Below are positions 26,926 to 36,108 of a stretch of DNA of 64,000 nucleotides, piece after piece (within the stretch, counting starts at the first letter, position 1; each line of letters starts with the position of its first letter). The position numbers and the translations under genes are program-made. Where the stretch lies: contig NZ_CP009149.1 of NCBI RefSeq assembly GCF_000739065.1, positions 558,001-622,000 on the forward strand. Reading direction: 5' to 3'. The notes beneath the pieces were generated by a model that was not told where the DNA came from, ran no database searches, and saw only the letters and a list, made by a program, of their open reading frames with translations. The DNA comes from Methanocaldococcus bathoardescens. GTDB taxonomy: Archaea; AGJL01; Methanococci; Methanococcales; Methanocaldococcaceae.

Positions 26926-28203
26926 ATGATAATCAAAAAAATTAAGGAATTAACAAAAGAAGAGGAAGAAAAAATAATTAATAGGAATAAAGCTAACTTT
27001 GAGGAAATATTGCCAACAGTGATGGAGATTTTGAAAGACGTTAAAGAAAAGGGGGATGAAGCATTAAAATATTACACAAAAAAGTTTGATGGTGTAGAAA
27101 TAGAAGATTTTAAAGTTACAGAAGAAGAAATAGAGGAGGCATATAACTCAGTAGATTACAAAATTATTGAGGCAATAGAAAAAGCTAAGGAAAACATTTA
27201 TTTCTTCCACAAAAAGCAAATGGAGCAAATAAAAGATTTAAATGTTAAAAATAATGGAATAATTTTAGGACAAGTTGTTAGAGCAATAGAAAAAGTTGGA
27301 TGCTATGTTCCTGGAGGAAGGGCTTTCTATCCTTCAACTGTTTTAATGACAACAATCCCTGCAAAAGTAGCTGGGTGTAGAGAGATATATATAACTTCCC
27401 CACCAACAAAAGAAGGGAAAGGAAATCCTGCCACATTAATAGCAGGAGATATTGTTGGAGTTTCAGCTATTTATAAAGTTGGAGGAGTTCAGGCTATAGG
27501 GGCTTTAGCTTATGGAACAGAAACAATTCCAAAGGTTGATATTATTGTAGGGCCTGGAAATATATATGTAACAACAGCCAAAAAAATAGTTTATGGAGAA
27601 GTTGCTATAGATTTCTTAGCAGGTCCTTCAGAGGTTTTAATTATTGCTGATGAAACAGCAGATTCAGAGTTTGTTGCTTTAGACTTTATTGCTCAAGCTG
27701 AACACGACCCTAATGCCTCTTGCATAATAACAACAACATCTGAAAAGAAAGCAGAGGAAATTAAAAATAAAATATTTGATGAGATAGAAAAAGCTGAAAG
27801 AAAAGAGATTATTTTAAAAGCCTTAGAATACTCTGCCATATTAATTGGTGATTTAGAAGAGTGTATTGAATTCTCAAATAAATACGCCCCAGAACATTTG
27901 GAAATATTAACCAAAAACCCAGAAGAAGTTTTAAATAAAATTAAACATGCTGGAAGTGTATTTTTAGGAGAGTATAGCCCAGTTCCTGTTGGAGATTATG
28001 CTTCTGGGACTAATCATGTTTTACCAACTTCACAATTTGCAAGAATGAGTTCTGGTTTGAATGTGGAGACATTTTTAAAGAAAATAACATTCCAAAAATT
28101 GGATAAAGAAAGCTTAAAAAATATTGCTGATATTGTTATAACATTAGCTGAAGCTGAAGGGTTGTTTGGACATGCTGAAGCCGTCAGAAGAAGACTAAAA
28201 TAA
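26926..28203 (+). CDS. hisD: Histidinol dehydrogenase
   Basis: A 425-residue enzyme performing the last two steps of histidine synthesis, histidinol to histidine with two NAD. Family blocks include VGCYVPGGRAFYPSTVLMT, VGGVQAIGALAYGTETIP, KVDIIVGPGNIYVTTAKK, the metal and catalytic QAEHDP, and APEHLEI followed by GSVFLGEYSPVPVGDYASGTNH. All key His and Glu residues are seen. No other his genes are adjacent. GAGAGGGAT precedes the start. Confidence 0.97.
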   Translation: MIIKKIKELTKEEEEKIINRNKANFEEILPTVMEILKDVKEKGDEALKYYTKKFDGVEIEDFKVTEEEIEEAYNSVDYKIIEAIEKAKENIYFFHKKQMEQIKDLNVKNNGIILGQVVRAIEKVGCYVPGGRAFYPSTVLMTTIPAKVAGCREIYITSPPTKEGKGNPATLIAGDIVGVSAIYKVGGVQAIGALAYGTETIPKVDIIVGPGNIYVTTAKKIVYGEVAIDFLAGPSEVLIIADETADSEFVALDFIAQAEHDPNASCIITTTSEKKAEEIKNKIFDEIEKAERKEIILKALEYSAILIGDLEECIEFSNKYAPEHLEILTKNPEEVLNKIKHAGSVFLGEYSPVPVGDYASGTNHVLPTSQFARMSSGLNVETFLKKITFQKLDKESLKNIADIVITLAEAEGLFGHAEAVRRRLK

Positions 28204-28220
28204 GTTTTTGTGTGATGGTT

Positions 28221-28489
28221 ATGACATCATTAATCTTATTAATTTTATTTGAAAGAAGGAAACTGTAAATAGAACAGCTAATAGAACAGTTGTGGTTGAA
28301 AGAGATAACAACCTATTGGGAACTGCCGCAGCTGTTGCTGGTGGAGTTATAGCTGGAGAGCTAATAGCTGATGCTATAGATGGTATGGTAGAGGGAGATA
28401 TTGGAGAAAACATAGAAGAAGGAATAGAAAATGTTAGTGAAACAATAACTGATGCTGTTGATGATTTCACTGACTTTGGAGGATTTTAA
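28221..28489 (+). pseudogene. Frameshifted small Gly/Ala-rich membrane protein gene
   Basis: A good ribosome site (GTGATGGTT) precedes ATG 28221, which opens MTSLILLILFERRKL and stops at a TAA about 28266. The -1 frame continues ETVNRTANRTVVVERDNN, then LLGTAAAVAGGVIAGELIADA and an acidic C-terminus, DAVDDFTDFGGF, stopping at 28489. Joining them across GAAAGAAGGAAAC gives one roughly 89-residue protein with an N-terminal hydrophobic segment. A one-base deletion, a sequencing error or a -1 ribosomal shift would each explain it. The C-terminal part could also start at a GTG at 28292, but without a ribosome site. Confidence 0.55.
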
Positions 28490-28601
28490 GATATATAATA
28501 AAATAAAATCTATAATCTTTAAATCTATAATCTTCTACAAAAATCAACTCATACTTTTAAAGTTTTTATATCCTAAATTACACAATTCTTAATGTGAGAG
28601 C

Positions 28602-29258
28602 ATGGAAATTGGGATAAGTATAGAAGCAGAAAACAAAGTTGGAGTTTTACACAAACTTACGGGAATTCTTTCTGAGTTAGGGGGGAATATAACTTATACT
28701 CAACAATTTATTAAAAATGATGGTGAAACTGGCTTTATTTATATGGAAGTTGAAGGTATTAAAGATATAGATGAACTAAAGAGAAGAATGGAAAGTTGTG
28801 AGTATGTAAAGAGCTTTGAAATTCATAGCTCATTAAAAAAGATTTATGGTAAGAGGGTTATTATTATTGGCGGAGGAGCTCAAGTGGCTGAAGTTGCAAG
28901 AGGAGCCATAAGTGAAGCAGACAGGCATAATATAAGGGGAGAGAGGATTAGTGTCGATACTCTCCCAATAGTTGGTGAAGACAATTTATATGAGGCAGTT
29001 AAGGCGGTGGCAACTCTACCAAGAGTGGGAATTTTGGTTTTAGCTGGCTCTTTAATGGGAGGGAAGATAACTGAAGCAGTTAAAGAGTTAAAGGAAAAGA
29101 CAGGCATTCCAGTAATAAGCTTAAAGATGTTTGGTTCTGTCCCTAAGGTTGCTGATTTAGTTGTTGGAGACCCTCTACAAGCAGGAGTTTTGGCAGTTAT
29201 GGCAATTGCTGAAACAGCAAAATTTGACATAAATAAGGTTAAAGGGAGAGTTTTATGA
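28602..29258 (+). CDS. ACT-domain protein (DUF5612-like)
   Basis: A 218-residue protein. Residues 1-80 form an ACT regulatory domain ([23 protein letters not shown] written in family style, [10 protein letters not shown]). The remainder has [38 protein letters not shown] in two blocks, then [19 protein letters not shown], resembling a Rossmann-like or ligand-binding domain. A small-molecule sensing role is likely, ligand unknown. Its stop overlaps the adenine deaminase start (ATGA), indicating a two-gene operon, so a purine link is possible. Confidence 0.7.
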   Translation: MEIGISIEAENKVGVLHKLTGILSELGGNITYTQQFIKNDGETGFIYMEVEGIKDIDELKRRMESCEYVKSFEIHSSLKKIYGKRVIIIGGGAQVAEVARGAISEADRHNIRGERISVDTLPIVGEDNLYEAVKAVATLPRVGILVLAGSLMGGKITEAVKELKEKTGIPVISLKMFGSVPKVADLVVGDPLQAGVLAVMAIAETAKFDINKVKGRVL

Positions 29259-30925
29259 TTGTCTTCAAAAATGCAAGGATTATTGATGTATATACTGGAG
29301 AAGTTGTTAAAGGGAATGTTGCATTTGAAAAAGATAAAATATCATTTGTAGATTTAAATAATGAAATTGATAAAATAATTGAAAAAACAAAAAAAGAAGT
29401 TAAAGTTATTGACTTAAAAGGTAAATATCTATCACCAACATTTATAGATGCTCATATCCATATAGAATCTTCCCATCTCATCCCATCAGAGTTTGAAAAA
29501 TTTGTGTTAAAAAGTGGAGTTAGCAAAGTAGTTATAGACCCGCATGAAATAGCAAATATTGCTGGAAAAGAAGGAATTTTATTTATGTTGAATGATGCCA
29601 AAATTTTGGATGTTTATGTTATGCTTCCTTCTTGTGTTCCAGCTACAAACTTAGAGACGAGTGGGGCAGAAATTACAGCAGAAGATATTGAAGAACTCAT
29701 CCTTTTAGATAAGGTTTTGGGTTTAGGAGAGGTTATGAACTATCCTTCAGTAATAAATGAAGATGAAAAGATGTTAAAAAAGATAGAAGTGGCTAAAAAA
29801 TACAATAAATTAATAGATGGGCATTGTCCAAAGTTAAGGGGCTATGAGTTAAACAAATATATATCTCACGGAATTATGAGCGACCATGAGAGTGTTGATG
29901 AAGATGAAGCTTTAGAAAAGCTTAGGTTGGGATTAAAATTAATGGTTAGGGAAGGAACAGCATCAAAAAACATCTATTTGCTTAATATATGCAAAAAGAT
30001 AAAAGATTTTAGAAATATAATGTTAGTTAGTGATGATGTCTGTGTTAGAGACTTAGACGGCCATATGCTAAATATTTTAAGGAAAGCCACCAACTACGTT
30101 TCCCCAATTGAAGCCATTCAAATGGTTACAATTAATCCAGCAAATTATTTTGGGTTTGATGTTGGAATTAAAGCTGGAAATGAGGCAAGTTTTGTAATTT
30201 TTGAAGATTTGGAGAATTTTAAAGTTTATGATATTGTTATAAAAGGAAGATTTTTAGATGATGTTTTAAATGAGCTAAATAAAAATAAAAAAAGAAAGAT
30301 TCCTGAAAAGCTCATGAATACCTTAAGATACCCATATAAAAACGAAGGCGATTTTTTAATTAAAGGGATTGATTACAAAGAGAGAGATGGATTTGTTAGG
30401 GTAATAAAACCATTAAAAGATTCTTTAATAACTGAAGAACTAATATTTAGTGTTGAGGAAGTGAAAATATTACTAAATGAAAATGCAATAAATAAAATAT
30501 TCGTTATAGAGAGACATAAAAATACTGGAAATATTGGAAAGGGTTTAATATACAACTTCTTAGAAGAGGGAGTTTTAGCGTCTTCCTATGCTCACGATTC
30601 CCATAATGTAATAGCCATAGGAAATAATGAGAAAGATTTGGCATTAGCTGTAAATAAATTAAAAGATATTGGTGGAGGATTTATAGCTGTTAAAGATGGA
30701 AAAATTGTTGAATGTCTTCCATTATCTGTTGGAGGGATAATGGGAGATGATGGAAAATATGTATTTGAGAAGATTAACGCTTTGTATAAAAAAATAGAAA
30801 ATTGGAGTTCTTTTGATAATCCATTCTTGAGCATGAGCTTCTTTTCCCTTCCAGTAATTCCAGAGTTAAAAATAACTGATAAAGGTTTAGTTAAAAATAT
30901 GCAGTTAGTTGATTTATTTATCTAA
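29255..30925 (+). CDS. ade: Adenine deaminase
   Basis: A 556-residue amidohydrolase that converts adenine to hypoxanthine for purine salvage. It has [18 protein letters not shown] (metal-binding HxH), [13 protein letters not shown], the GLGEVMNYP motif, a [16 protein letters not shown] metal-His block, VSDDVCVRD, and the C-terminal [13 protein letters not shown] and [10 protein letters not shown] segments specific to adenine deaminases. It overlaps the ACT protein gene by four bases. An inverted-repeat element begins three bases after its stop. Confidence 0.95.
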   Translation: MIVFKNARIIDVYTGEVVKGNVAFEKDKISFVDLNNEIDKIIEKTKKEVKVIDLKGKYLSPTFIDAHIHIESSHLIPSEFEKFVLKSGVSKVVIDPHEIANIAGKEGILFMLNDAKILDVYVMLPSCVPATNLETSGAEITAEDIEELILLDKVLGLGEVMNYPSVINEDEKMLKKIEVAKKYNKLIDGHCPKLRGYELNKYISHGIMSDHESVDEDEALEKLRLGLKLMVREGTASKNIYLLNICKKIKDFRNIMLVSDDVCVRDLDGHMLNILRKATNYVSPIEAIQMVTINPANYFGFDVGIKAGNEASFVIFEDLENFKVYDIVIKGRFLDDVLNELNKNKKRKIPEKLMNTLRYPYKNEGDFLIKGIDYKERDGFVRVIKPLKDSLITEELIFSVEEVKILLNENAINKIFVIERHKNTGNIGKGLIYNFLEEGVLASSYAHDSHNVIAIGNNEKDLALAVNKLKDIGGGFIAVKDGKIVECLPLSVGGIMGDDGKYVFEKINALYKKIENWSSFDNPFLSMSFFSLPVIPELKITDKGLVKNMQLVDLFI

Positions 30926-30928
30926 TTT

Positions 30929-31031
30929 ATAGAGTGTTTTTCAAAGTTATTAAAATTTTTTGATGAACTTATAAGCCCTTCGGGCTTATATAATTACCTT
31001 ATTTCTCATTATATTTTGAAAAACACTCTAT
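30929..31031. repeat. 103-bp element with 17-bp terminal inverted repeats and central hairpin
   Basis: Terminal arms ATAGAGTGTTTTTCAAA (30929-30945) and its exact complement (31015-31031) bound the whole space between two convergent genes. In the centre TATAAGCCC (30970-30978) pairs with GGGCTTATA (30982-30990). The right arm abuts the stop codon of the minus-strand gene. It could be a bidirectional terminator or a MITE-like non-autonomous element; no clear target duplication was found. Confidence 0.6.
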
Positions 31032-31280
31032 TTAATCTCCCTTACCTTCAATCTCTATAACTTTTACATAGATTGGATGTTCTTTAAGTTGCTGATAAAC
31101 TTTTTCAGCAGCTCTTCTTGACCTTGCTAACATAACAAAAGCAACATCCCCACTGTATCTTGCTTCTGTAAATGATAAGATATCCCCTCTTGCTATACCT
31201 TCCCCAATTATTTTTCTAATTAAATCTTCATACTTTGTAGCATGTTTTTCAGGAATATTCAGCAAAACACCATAAATCAT
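31032..31280 (-). CDS. Small conserved protein of unknown function
   Basis: The start ATG with GGGGTGGG upstream gives an 82-residue protein, MIYGVLLNIPEKHATKYEDL, with a compact alpha/beta pattern including GDVAFVMLARSRRAAEKVYQQL and an IYVKVIEIEGKGD end. It resembles a ferredoxin-like or ACT-sized fold but carries no recognised motif. It lies 23 bases downstream of the UPF0128-like gene and is probably cotranscribed with it. Confidence 0.7.
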   Translation of the reverse strand: MIYGVLLNIPEKHATKYEDLIRKIIGEGIARGDILSFTEARYSGDVAFVMLARSRRAAEKVYQQLKEHPIYVKVIEIEGKGD

Positions 31281-31303
31281 TTTTCCCACCCCAAATTTTT
31301 TAT

Positions 31304-32005
31304 TTATTCAGAAACCTTCAAAATTCCAATTGTATCATTAGCTTTCTTAGCTATATCTAAGTCAAATAAAGCAATTGTTGGCAATAGCCAACTAAACCAA
31401 TATCTTGGCTCACCATCTTTTGTTTCCCCATAGTAAGCAAATGATAACCTTCCAAATCCGGTCTCTTTTTCAACCTTTCTTGCACTTCTTATAAACCTTC
31501 TTGCAACGTTTGGAAGCTCATCATAAGATAGTGGCTTTCCTCCAACCCCATTTTGCATGGAAAGTTCTGAGCTAATTCCAACATTTTTTATGGCTTTAAT
31601 TAAGTTTCCTAATTTGTTCTTTTTGAAGAAAGCTAACAATAATGCAGCAGCTGGAACTCTTAAAACTTCTGTATTTTTCTCATCTTCATCTCTTAATTGG
31701 CAGACAATATATGCCCTTCCCATCTCCATCTCTATGTGTGCATATAATTCAGTGTTCTTTGGTAATTCTTCGAGAACTTCAATAACTTCGTATTCCTTTC
31801 CATCTTTTGAGAACTTATCTCCAGCTTTTCTTTCATCCAACTCAACAGTAAAGTATGTTTCCTTCCCATCTATTTTACCAAATATTAAGTCAAATCCCCA
31901 TCTTTTCAATGATTTTAACTTAAATTCCCTCTCTTTCTCTGGATTTCCCAATGTTTCAAAAACTAAAGTATTTATTATTTCTACTTCTTTTGCATCTACT
32001 GCCAA
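31304..32005 (-). CDS. UPF0128-like conserved archaeal protein
   Basis: A 233-residue protein with the TTG start placed three bases after GGTGAT; no ATG offers a comparable site. Recognisable blocks are [59 protein letters not shown] and [12 protein letters not shown] believe this is UPF0128, an archaeal family without known function. Divergent from the GTPase gene. Confidence 0.6.
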   Translation of the reverse strand: MAVDAKEVEIINTLVFETLGNPEKEREFKLKSLKRWGFDLIFGKIDGKETYFTVELDERKAGDKFSKDGKEYEVIEVLEELPKNTELYAHIEMEMGRAYIVCQLRDEDEKNTEVLRVPAAALLLAFFKKNKLGNLIKAIKNVGISSELSMQNGVGGKPLSYDELPNVARRFIRSARKVEKETGFGRLSFAYYGETKDGEPRYWFSWLLPTIALFDLDIAKKANDTIGILKVSE

Positions 32006-32185
32006 AATATCACCTTTTATTTATAATAATTTTTTTAAATTAAATTTTTGTTTTACAGTATAATAATGTGTTTGAAGTTCTATAAATATTTTTCTATAAT
32101 TGGCAGATTTATAAATTTGTTTAATTATATTCATTGATAAAAAATATAAATGAAAATAGTATATAACATCCTTTAGGTGATGGTT

Positions 32186-33286
32186 ATGAGATACAAGAAA
32201 GTGCCAGTAAAAAAGATAGTTAATAAGATTATTGATGAATGTGATGTCATCTTATTAGTTTTAGATGCAAGAGACCCTGAGATGACAAGAAACAGAGAGT
32301 TGGAGAAAAAAATTAAAGCCAAAGGGAAAAAACTAATTTATGTTTTAAATAAAGCTGATTTAGTTCCAAAAGATATTTTAGAAAGATGGAAAAAAATTTT
32401 TGGAGAAAATACAGTATTTGTATCTGCTAAAAGAAGATTAGGGACAAAAATTTTAAGAGAGATGATAAAAAAATCTTTAAAAGAAATGGGTAAAAAAGAA
32501 GGAAAAGTTGGAATTGTTGGTTATCCAAACGTTGGAAAATCCTCTATTATTAACGCATTAACCGGGAAGAGAAAGGCATTAACTGGAAGTGTAGCTGGTT
32601 TAACTAAAGGAGAGCAGTGGGTTAAACTAACAAAAAATATTAAGCTTATGGACACTCCTGGAGTTTTGGAGATGAGAGATGAAGATGATTTGGTTATAAG
32701 TGGAGCTTTGAGATTAGAAAAAGTAGAAAACCCTATCCCTCCAGCTCTAAAAATTTTGAGTAGGATAGATAATTTTGATAACTCAATAATAAAAGAATAT
32801 TTTGGCGTTGATTATGAAAAAGTTGATGAGGAACTGTTAAAAAAGATTGGTAATAAAAGAGGGTATTTAACTAAAGGCGGAGAGGTAGATTTAATTAGAA
32901 CAGCAAAAACAGTTATAAAAGAGTATCAAGATGGGAAACTCAACTACTACAAAGTAGATTTAAAGAAATATGGGCAAGATAGAGATAGAGATATCTCATT
33001 CATAACAAAACATTTGAAAGATTTCCCATTTATTGAAGATGCTAAAATGATTATAACTCATTTAAAAGATTTTGATGAATTATATAAAAAGATAAAAAAA
33101 CCTGTCTTAGGTTTTGAAGAAATAGATGGAAATATAGTTGTTATATCTTTTGGGGAGAAAACAAGAGATGCTTGTAGAAAGAAAGTAGAAAATCTGTGTA
33201 AAGAGAAAGATATAGAGATTTTTTCGAAGTTTGGAGATAAAATTGGAGCTAACAATATCTATGTAGCTGTTGGTAAAGCTAAATAA
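32186..33286 (+). CDS. Circularly permuted GTPase of the YlqF/YawG family
   Basis: The ATG following GGTGATGGTT was chosen. In the 366-residue protein the G motifs are in permuted order: G4 LNKAD, G5 SAK, then G1 GYPNVGKSS and G3 DTPG. That order defines the YlqF/RbgA group, whose members assist assembly of the large ribosomal subunit. The C-terminal third (GFEEIDGNIVVISFGEK and following) is archaeal-type. Predicted ribosome biogenesis factor. Confidence 0.9.
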   Translation: MRYKKVPVKKIVNKIIDECDVILLVLDARDPEMTRNRELEKKIKAKGKKLIYVLNKADLVPKDILERWKKIFGENTVFVSAKRRLGTKILREMIKKSLKEMGKKEGKVGIVGYPNVGKSSIINALTGKRKALTGSVAGLTKGEQWVKLTKNIKLMDTPGVLEMRDEDDLVISGALRLEKVENPIPPALKILSRIDNFDNSIIKEYFGVDYEKVDEELLKKIGNKRGYLTKGGEVDLIRTAKTVIKEYQDGKLNYYKVDLKKYGQDRDRDISFITKHLKDFPFIEDAKMIITHLKDFDELYKKIKKPVLGFEEIDGNIVVISFGEKTRDACRKKVENLCKEKDIEIFSKFGDKIGANNIYVAVGKAK

Positions 33287-33300
33287 AAACTACCATAACC

Positions 33301-33351
33301 TATTTATATTTTAATTATAATCAATTTGTCATTAATGATAATGATAAATTG
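33301..33351 (+). promoter_or_regulatory. ehbM promoter with operator-like inverted repeat
   Basis: A TATA-like TATTTATATTTTAA starts at 33301. Centred about 24 bases downstream of it, arms CAATTTGTCATTA (33322-33334) and TAATGATAAATTG (33339-33351) are complementary at 12 of 13 positions around ATGA. The position over the expected transcription start fits a repressor operator controlling ehbMO. Confidence 0.55.
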
Positions 33352-33373
33352 TTAATAAAGTATCGGTGGCATC

Positions 33374-33820
33374 ATGATTAAAAAAATGGCAAGGAAGAAG
33401 TGCATTCATGTTATGCTTGTTTATACTGGTGGATGTAACGCATGCGATATCGAAGTTGTTAATGCTGTGTTTTCACCTTTTTATGATGCTGAACAGTATA
33501 ATGTTTTTTTAACATTTAATCCAAGAGAAGCTGATATTTTAGTTGTTACTGGCTGTGTTACCAAGGTCGTTGCTGAATCTTTAAGAAAAATTTATGAAAA
33601 GATTCCAGAGCCAAAAGCAGTTGTTGCTGTAGGGGCTTGTGCATTAATGGGGGGAGTTTATAAAAACATTGGAGGAGATTTAGGAACTTCAGATTTTGTA
33701 GCTGGGCCTGTTGAAAATATAATTCCAGTTGATGTTAAAGTACCTGGCTGTGCCCCAAGACCTGAAGATATTATAGCTGGGATAGTTAAAGCTCTACCAA
33801 AGGTTATTGAAGGAAAATAA
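33374..33820 (+). CDS. ehbM: Energy-converting hydrogenase B small subunit
   Basis: A 148-residue NuoB/hydrogenase-small-subunit-like protein: [48 protein letters not shown] and [15 protein letters not shown]. The conserved Cys residues bind one 4Fe-4S cluster. In Ehb it passes electrons from the NiFe site to ferredoxins, driven by sodium or proton motive force, to support carbon fixation. ehbO follows after 22 bases. The catalytic large subunit is not in this window. GGTGGCATC precedes the ATG. Confidence 0.85.
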   Translation: MIKKMARKKCIHVMLVYTGGCNACDIEVVNAVFSPFYDAEQYNVFLTFNPREADILVVTGCVTKVVAESLRKIYEKIPEPKAVVAVGACALMGGVYKNIGGDLGTSDFVAGPVENIIPVDVKVPGCAPRPEDIIAGIVKALPKVIEGK

Positions 33821-33842
33821 GATTTTTTAATGAGGGATAGTT

Positions 33843-34811
33843 ATGATTGATAAAATTATTTCAATAATTGGAATCCCTGCATTGGCTTTTGCAATCTCAA
33901 CCTATATTCCAGGAATTCAGAGAAAGATAGAAGCAAGAATACAACAAAGAATAGGACCAAGTATATTAGCCCCCGGATTTTGGGCATTTTTTAAGTTTCT
34001 ATTTAAAGAGACAAAAACACCTGATGCTAACTTGCCAAAGTTATATAATTTATTGCCTTTGTTATCTATAGCTGTTTTATGGGCTATATTAGCTATAACA
34101 TCAATAACATCTTTCTATATATTATCTAACGTTATTGGTATTGTTGGTTTGCTAAAATTGGAAGAGATGATGTATGTTATTCTTGGCTCTTTAGCATTTT
34201 CAATTATGGGTTGGAGGATGCCATTTATAGATGAGTGTAAGGGAACCCCATTTATAAAAACTTTAAAACTTTCATTGGAACAGTTAGGGGCTATAAGAAG
34301 CTTTAAAATGATAACCATTGGTTCATTTCCATTTTATTTGGCAATTTTCCTTCCATTTATTCAAAAAAATAGCATATTTTTAAAAGATATTGTTGGAGAG
34401 CCGTTTTTATTCTCATTAGCTGGAATATTTGGAGCTATATGCTATTTCATTGGCTATGTTATAATGATTAAAGAATATCCATTCTCAATAACTCACACAA
34501 AGGCGGATGTTATTGAAGGCCCTACAATGGAATTAATGGCTAAGTATAGGGCTTTATATTTAGCAAGTAAAGAGCTTTTATTAATAACCTTAGGAAGTTT
34601 ATTTGCCACTCTATATTTAGGAATAGCCCCTGACATAAATAATCCAATAACAATCATTGAAAACTTTGCTATAGCTATAGCATTTCCAATATTAGCAACA
34701 TTTGTTAGAGCATTTTCCCCAGTGCTTTTATTTAAACAAATATATCCTGTCTCATTTGTAGCAACACTAATTGGAGCTATTGGATTTATCTTTGCTTTGC
34801 TCGGGTGGTAA
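33843..34811 (+). CDS. ehbO: Energy-converting hydrogenase B membrane subunit (NuoH-like)
   Basis: A 322-residue integral membrane protein of the NuoH/HyfC family, with about eight helices. It has QRKIEARIQQRIGPSILAPG, the family quinone/ion channel loop in complex I, and EYPFSITHTKADVIEGPTMEL with conserved acids. It couples hydrogen oxidation at the EhbM/N module to ion flow. EhbO is preferred to EhaJ because of the ehbM neighbour. The last 45 bases overlap the convergent ligase-like gene. Confidence 0.82.
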   Translation: MIDKIISIIGIPALAFAISTYIPGIQRKIEARIQQRIGPSILAPGFWAFFKFLFKETKTPDANLPKLYNLLPLLSIAVLWAILAITSITSFYILSNVIGIVGLLKLEEMMYVILGSLAFSIMGWRMPFIDECKGTPFIKTLKLSLEQLGAIRSFKMITIGSFPFYLAIFLPFIQKNSIFLKDIVGEPFLFSLAGIFGAICYFIGYVIMIKEYPFSITHTKADVIEGPTMELMAKYRALYLASKELLLITLGSLFATLYLGIAPDINNPITIIENFAIAIAFPILATFVRAFSPVLLFKQIYPVSFVATLIGAIGFIFALLGW

Positions 34812-35672
34812 ATACTGCTCTTTCATCTTCACAATAACTACTGGTGTATGCTCCAATTTTTCTAAAATCTCTTCAGTTATGATATAGATATTATACTTTT
34901 CCAAAACTTCATTAATGTTTTTTATTGTTTTATGCACTCTATCACAGATAAAAGCTATTCTAACAAGCTCACCAATTGAATATTTTTTGTAATGTTTTTC
35001 ATTTCCAGCTATTGCTAATGGTGTACATCCAGCAAATCCACCAATCTTTAAAACATCTGCTAATCTTCCAAGAATAAAACCAAAAACACCAATTCCACTT
35101 AATATTCCATTTATAGCATAGGGGAGAGCAGTAACATAAAAATTTAAAACTCTATAGGTGGCATCAGTATCAGCAACCATAACAACTACATCAACACCCA
35201 ATTCCTTTTTTATCTCTTTATATAGCTCTTCAGCCCATTTTTTTGGATTTTTTGGAAGAGGACAGGCATAAGTTCCGGGAACATTTGTTAAATCAATTCC
35301 ACCTTCAGCATAAGGTTTTAAAGCATATATTAACCCAACAGTTTCTATAATTGTTTGTTTATGCTTTAATGTCTCTTCTTTTGGCATATTCCTTAAATTT
35401 TTTATTTTATCTTCTTTAACTTTCAACAACTTTCCAAGAACATATCCCCAAAGATATTTTGACCAATAGTAACAAAAATAAGCTAAAATTCCTGGTTTAA
35501 ATTTACTTTCATCAACAAAATTTCCCTCAGCAGTTGAAACCATCTTTTCACTTAATACAACAAAATCCCCATCCTCTAATTTAATTCCACTATTTTTTAT
35601 TGCTTCAACAACAGTTGGAATAAAATTTTCCCCTCTTTTTATGTATTTTGTTTTAATAGGGTAAGCTTTCAT
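34767..35672 (-). CDS. CofE-like F420-0:gamma-glutamyl ligase family protein
   Basis: A 301-residue protein with the CofE family N-terminus: AYPIKTKYIKRGENF and GDFVVLSEKMVSTAEGNFVDES. A later DVVVMVADTDATYR and GIGVFGFILGRLADVLKIGG replace the usual substrate-loop region. CofE adds glutamate to F420-0. This sequence differs enough in the middle (YYWSKYLWGYVLGKLLKVKE insertion) that it may be a paralogue with another substrate. It ends inside ehbO on the opposite strand. Confidence 0.65.
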   Translation of the reverse strand: MKAYPIKTKYIKRGENFIPTVVEAIKNSGIKLEDGDFVVLSEKMVSTAEGNFVDESKFKPGILAYFCYYWSKYLWGYVLGKLLKVKEDKIKNLRNMPKEETLKHKQTIIETVGLIYALKPYAEGGIDLTNVPGTYACPLPKNPKKWAEELYKEIKKELGVDVVVMVADTDATYRVLNFYVTALPYAINGILSGIGVFGFILGRLADVLKIGGFAGCTPLAIAGNEKHYKKYSIGELVRIAFICDRVHKTIKNINEVLEKYNIYIITEEILEKLEHTPVVIVKMKEQYLPPEQSKDKSNSSN

Positions 35673-35799
35673 ATTCTCACATGTTATAATAGCATTTTGT
35701 CTTAGCTATATTGAATTGGATAGGATATTTATAAATATACCTAATTGATAAAGTATTATTCTGTTAGAATAAAATCAAAATTTAACTATGTGGGGGAGT

Positions 35800-36087
35800 A
35801 TGCCAAGAAGGAAGATAGACAAACTATATGTAAAAGTCTATTTCGAAGGTAACACAATAGAAGGCGAATATGATTTTGATGCAGTTACACACTTAAAAAA
35901 TGGCATATTAAAATATCTATGGACTGGAAAAAAAGACCCGGTAATAATTTGGAATATGGAAAGTAAGTCATTTGCCATTATTGACCCATCAAAAGTTTGT
36001 GCTATAGAGATACAAGGTTCATTAATGTTCTTAGATGATATTCCTGAAAAGAAATTGGAAATGAGGTCATTTAGTGAGAGGGATTAA
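35800..36087 (+). CDS. Small protein preceding the KaiC-like ATPase
   Basis: The ATG after GGGGGAG was chosen, giving 95 residues: PRRKIDKLYVKVYFEGNTIEGEYDF written in family style, then KDPVIIWNMESKSFAIIDPSKVCAIEIQG in two strands. It looks like an all-beta, perhaps barrel-shaped protein. No known family could be named. The ATPase gene begins 21 bases after its stop, so they are likely cotranscribed and may interact. Confidence 0.65.
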   Translation: MPRRKIDKLYVKVYFEGNTIEGEYDFDAVTHLKNGILKYLWTGKKDPVIIWNMESKSFAIIDPSKVCAIEIQGSLMFLDDIPEKKLEMRSFSERD

Positions 36088-36108
36088 TAGGACAAAAAAG
36101 GTGATAAC

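Noticed and set aside
28250-28252. In-frame TGA before the 28292 reading frame as a selenocysteine codon
   Set aside because: Upstream of it the frame has no plausible start or selenoprotein context, and the -1 frame offers a much better ribosome site and N-terminus.
30921-31039. Target site duplication around the inverted-repeat element
   Set aside because: Flanks are AT-rich and similar in composition, but no direct repeat of 4-9 bases could be aligned convincingly.
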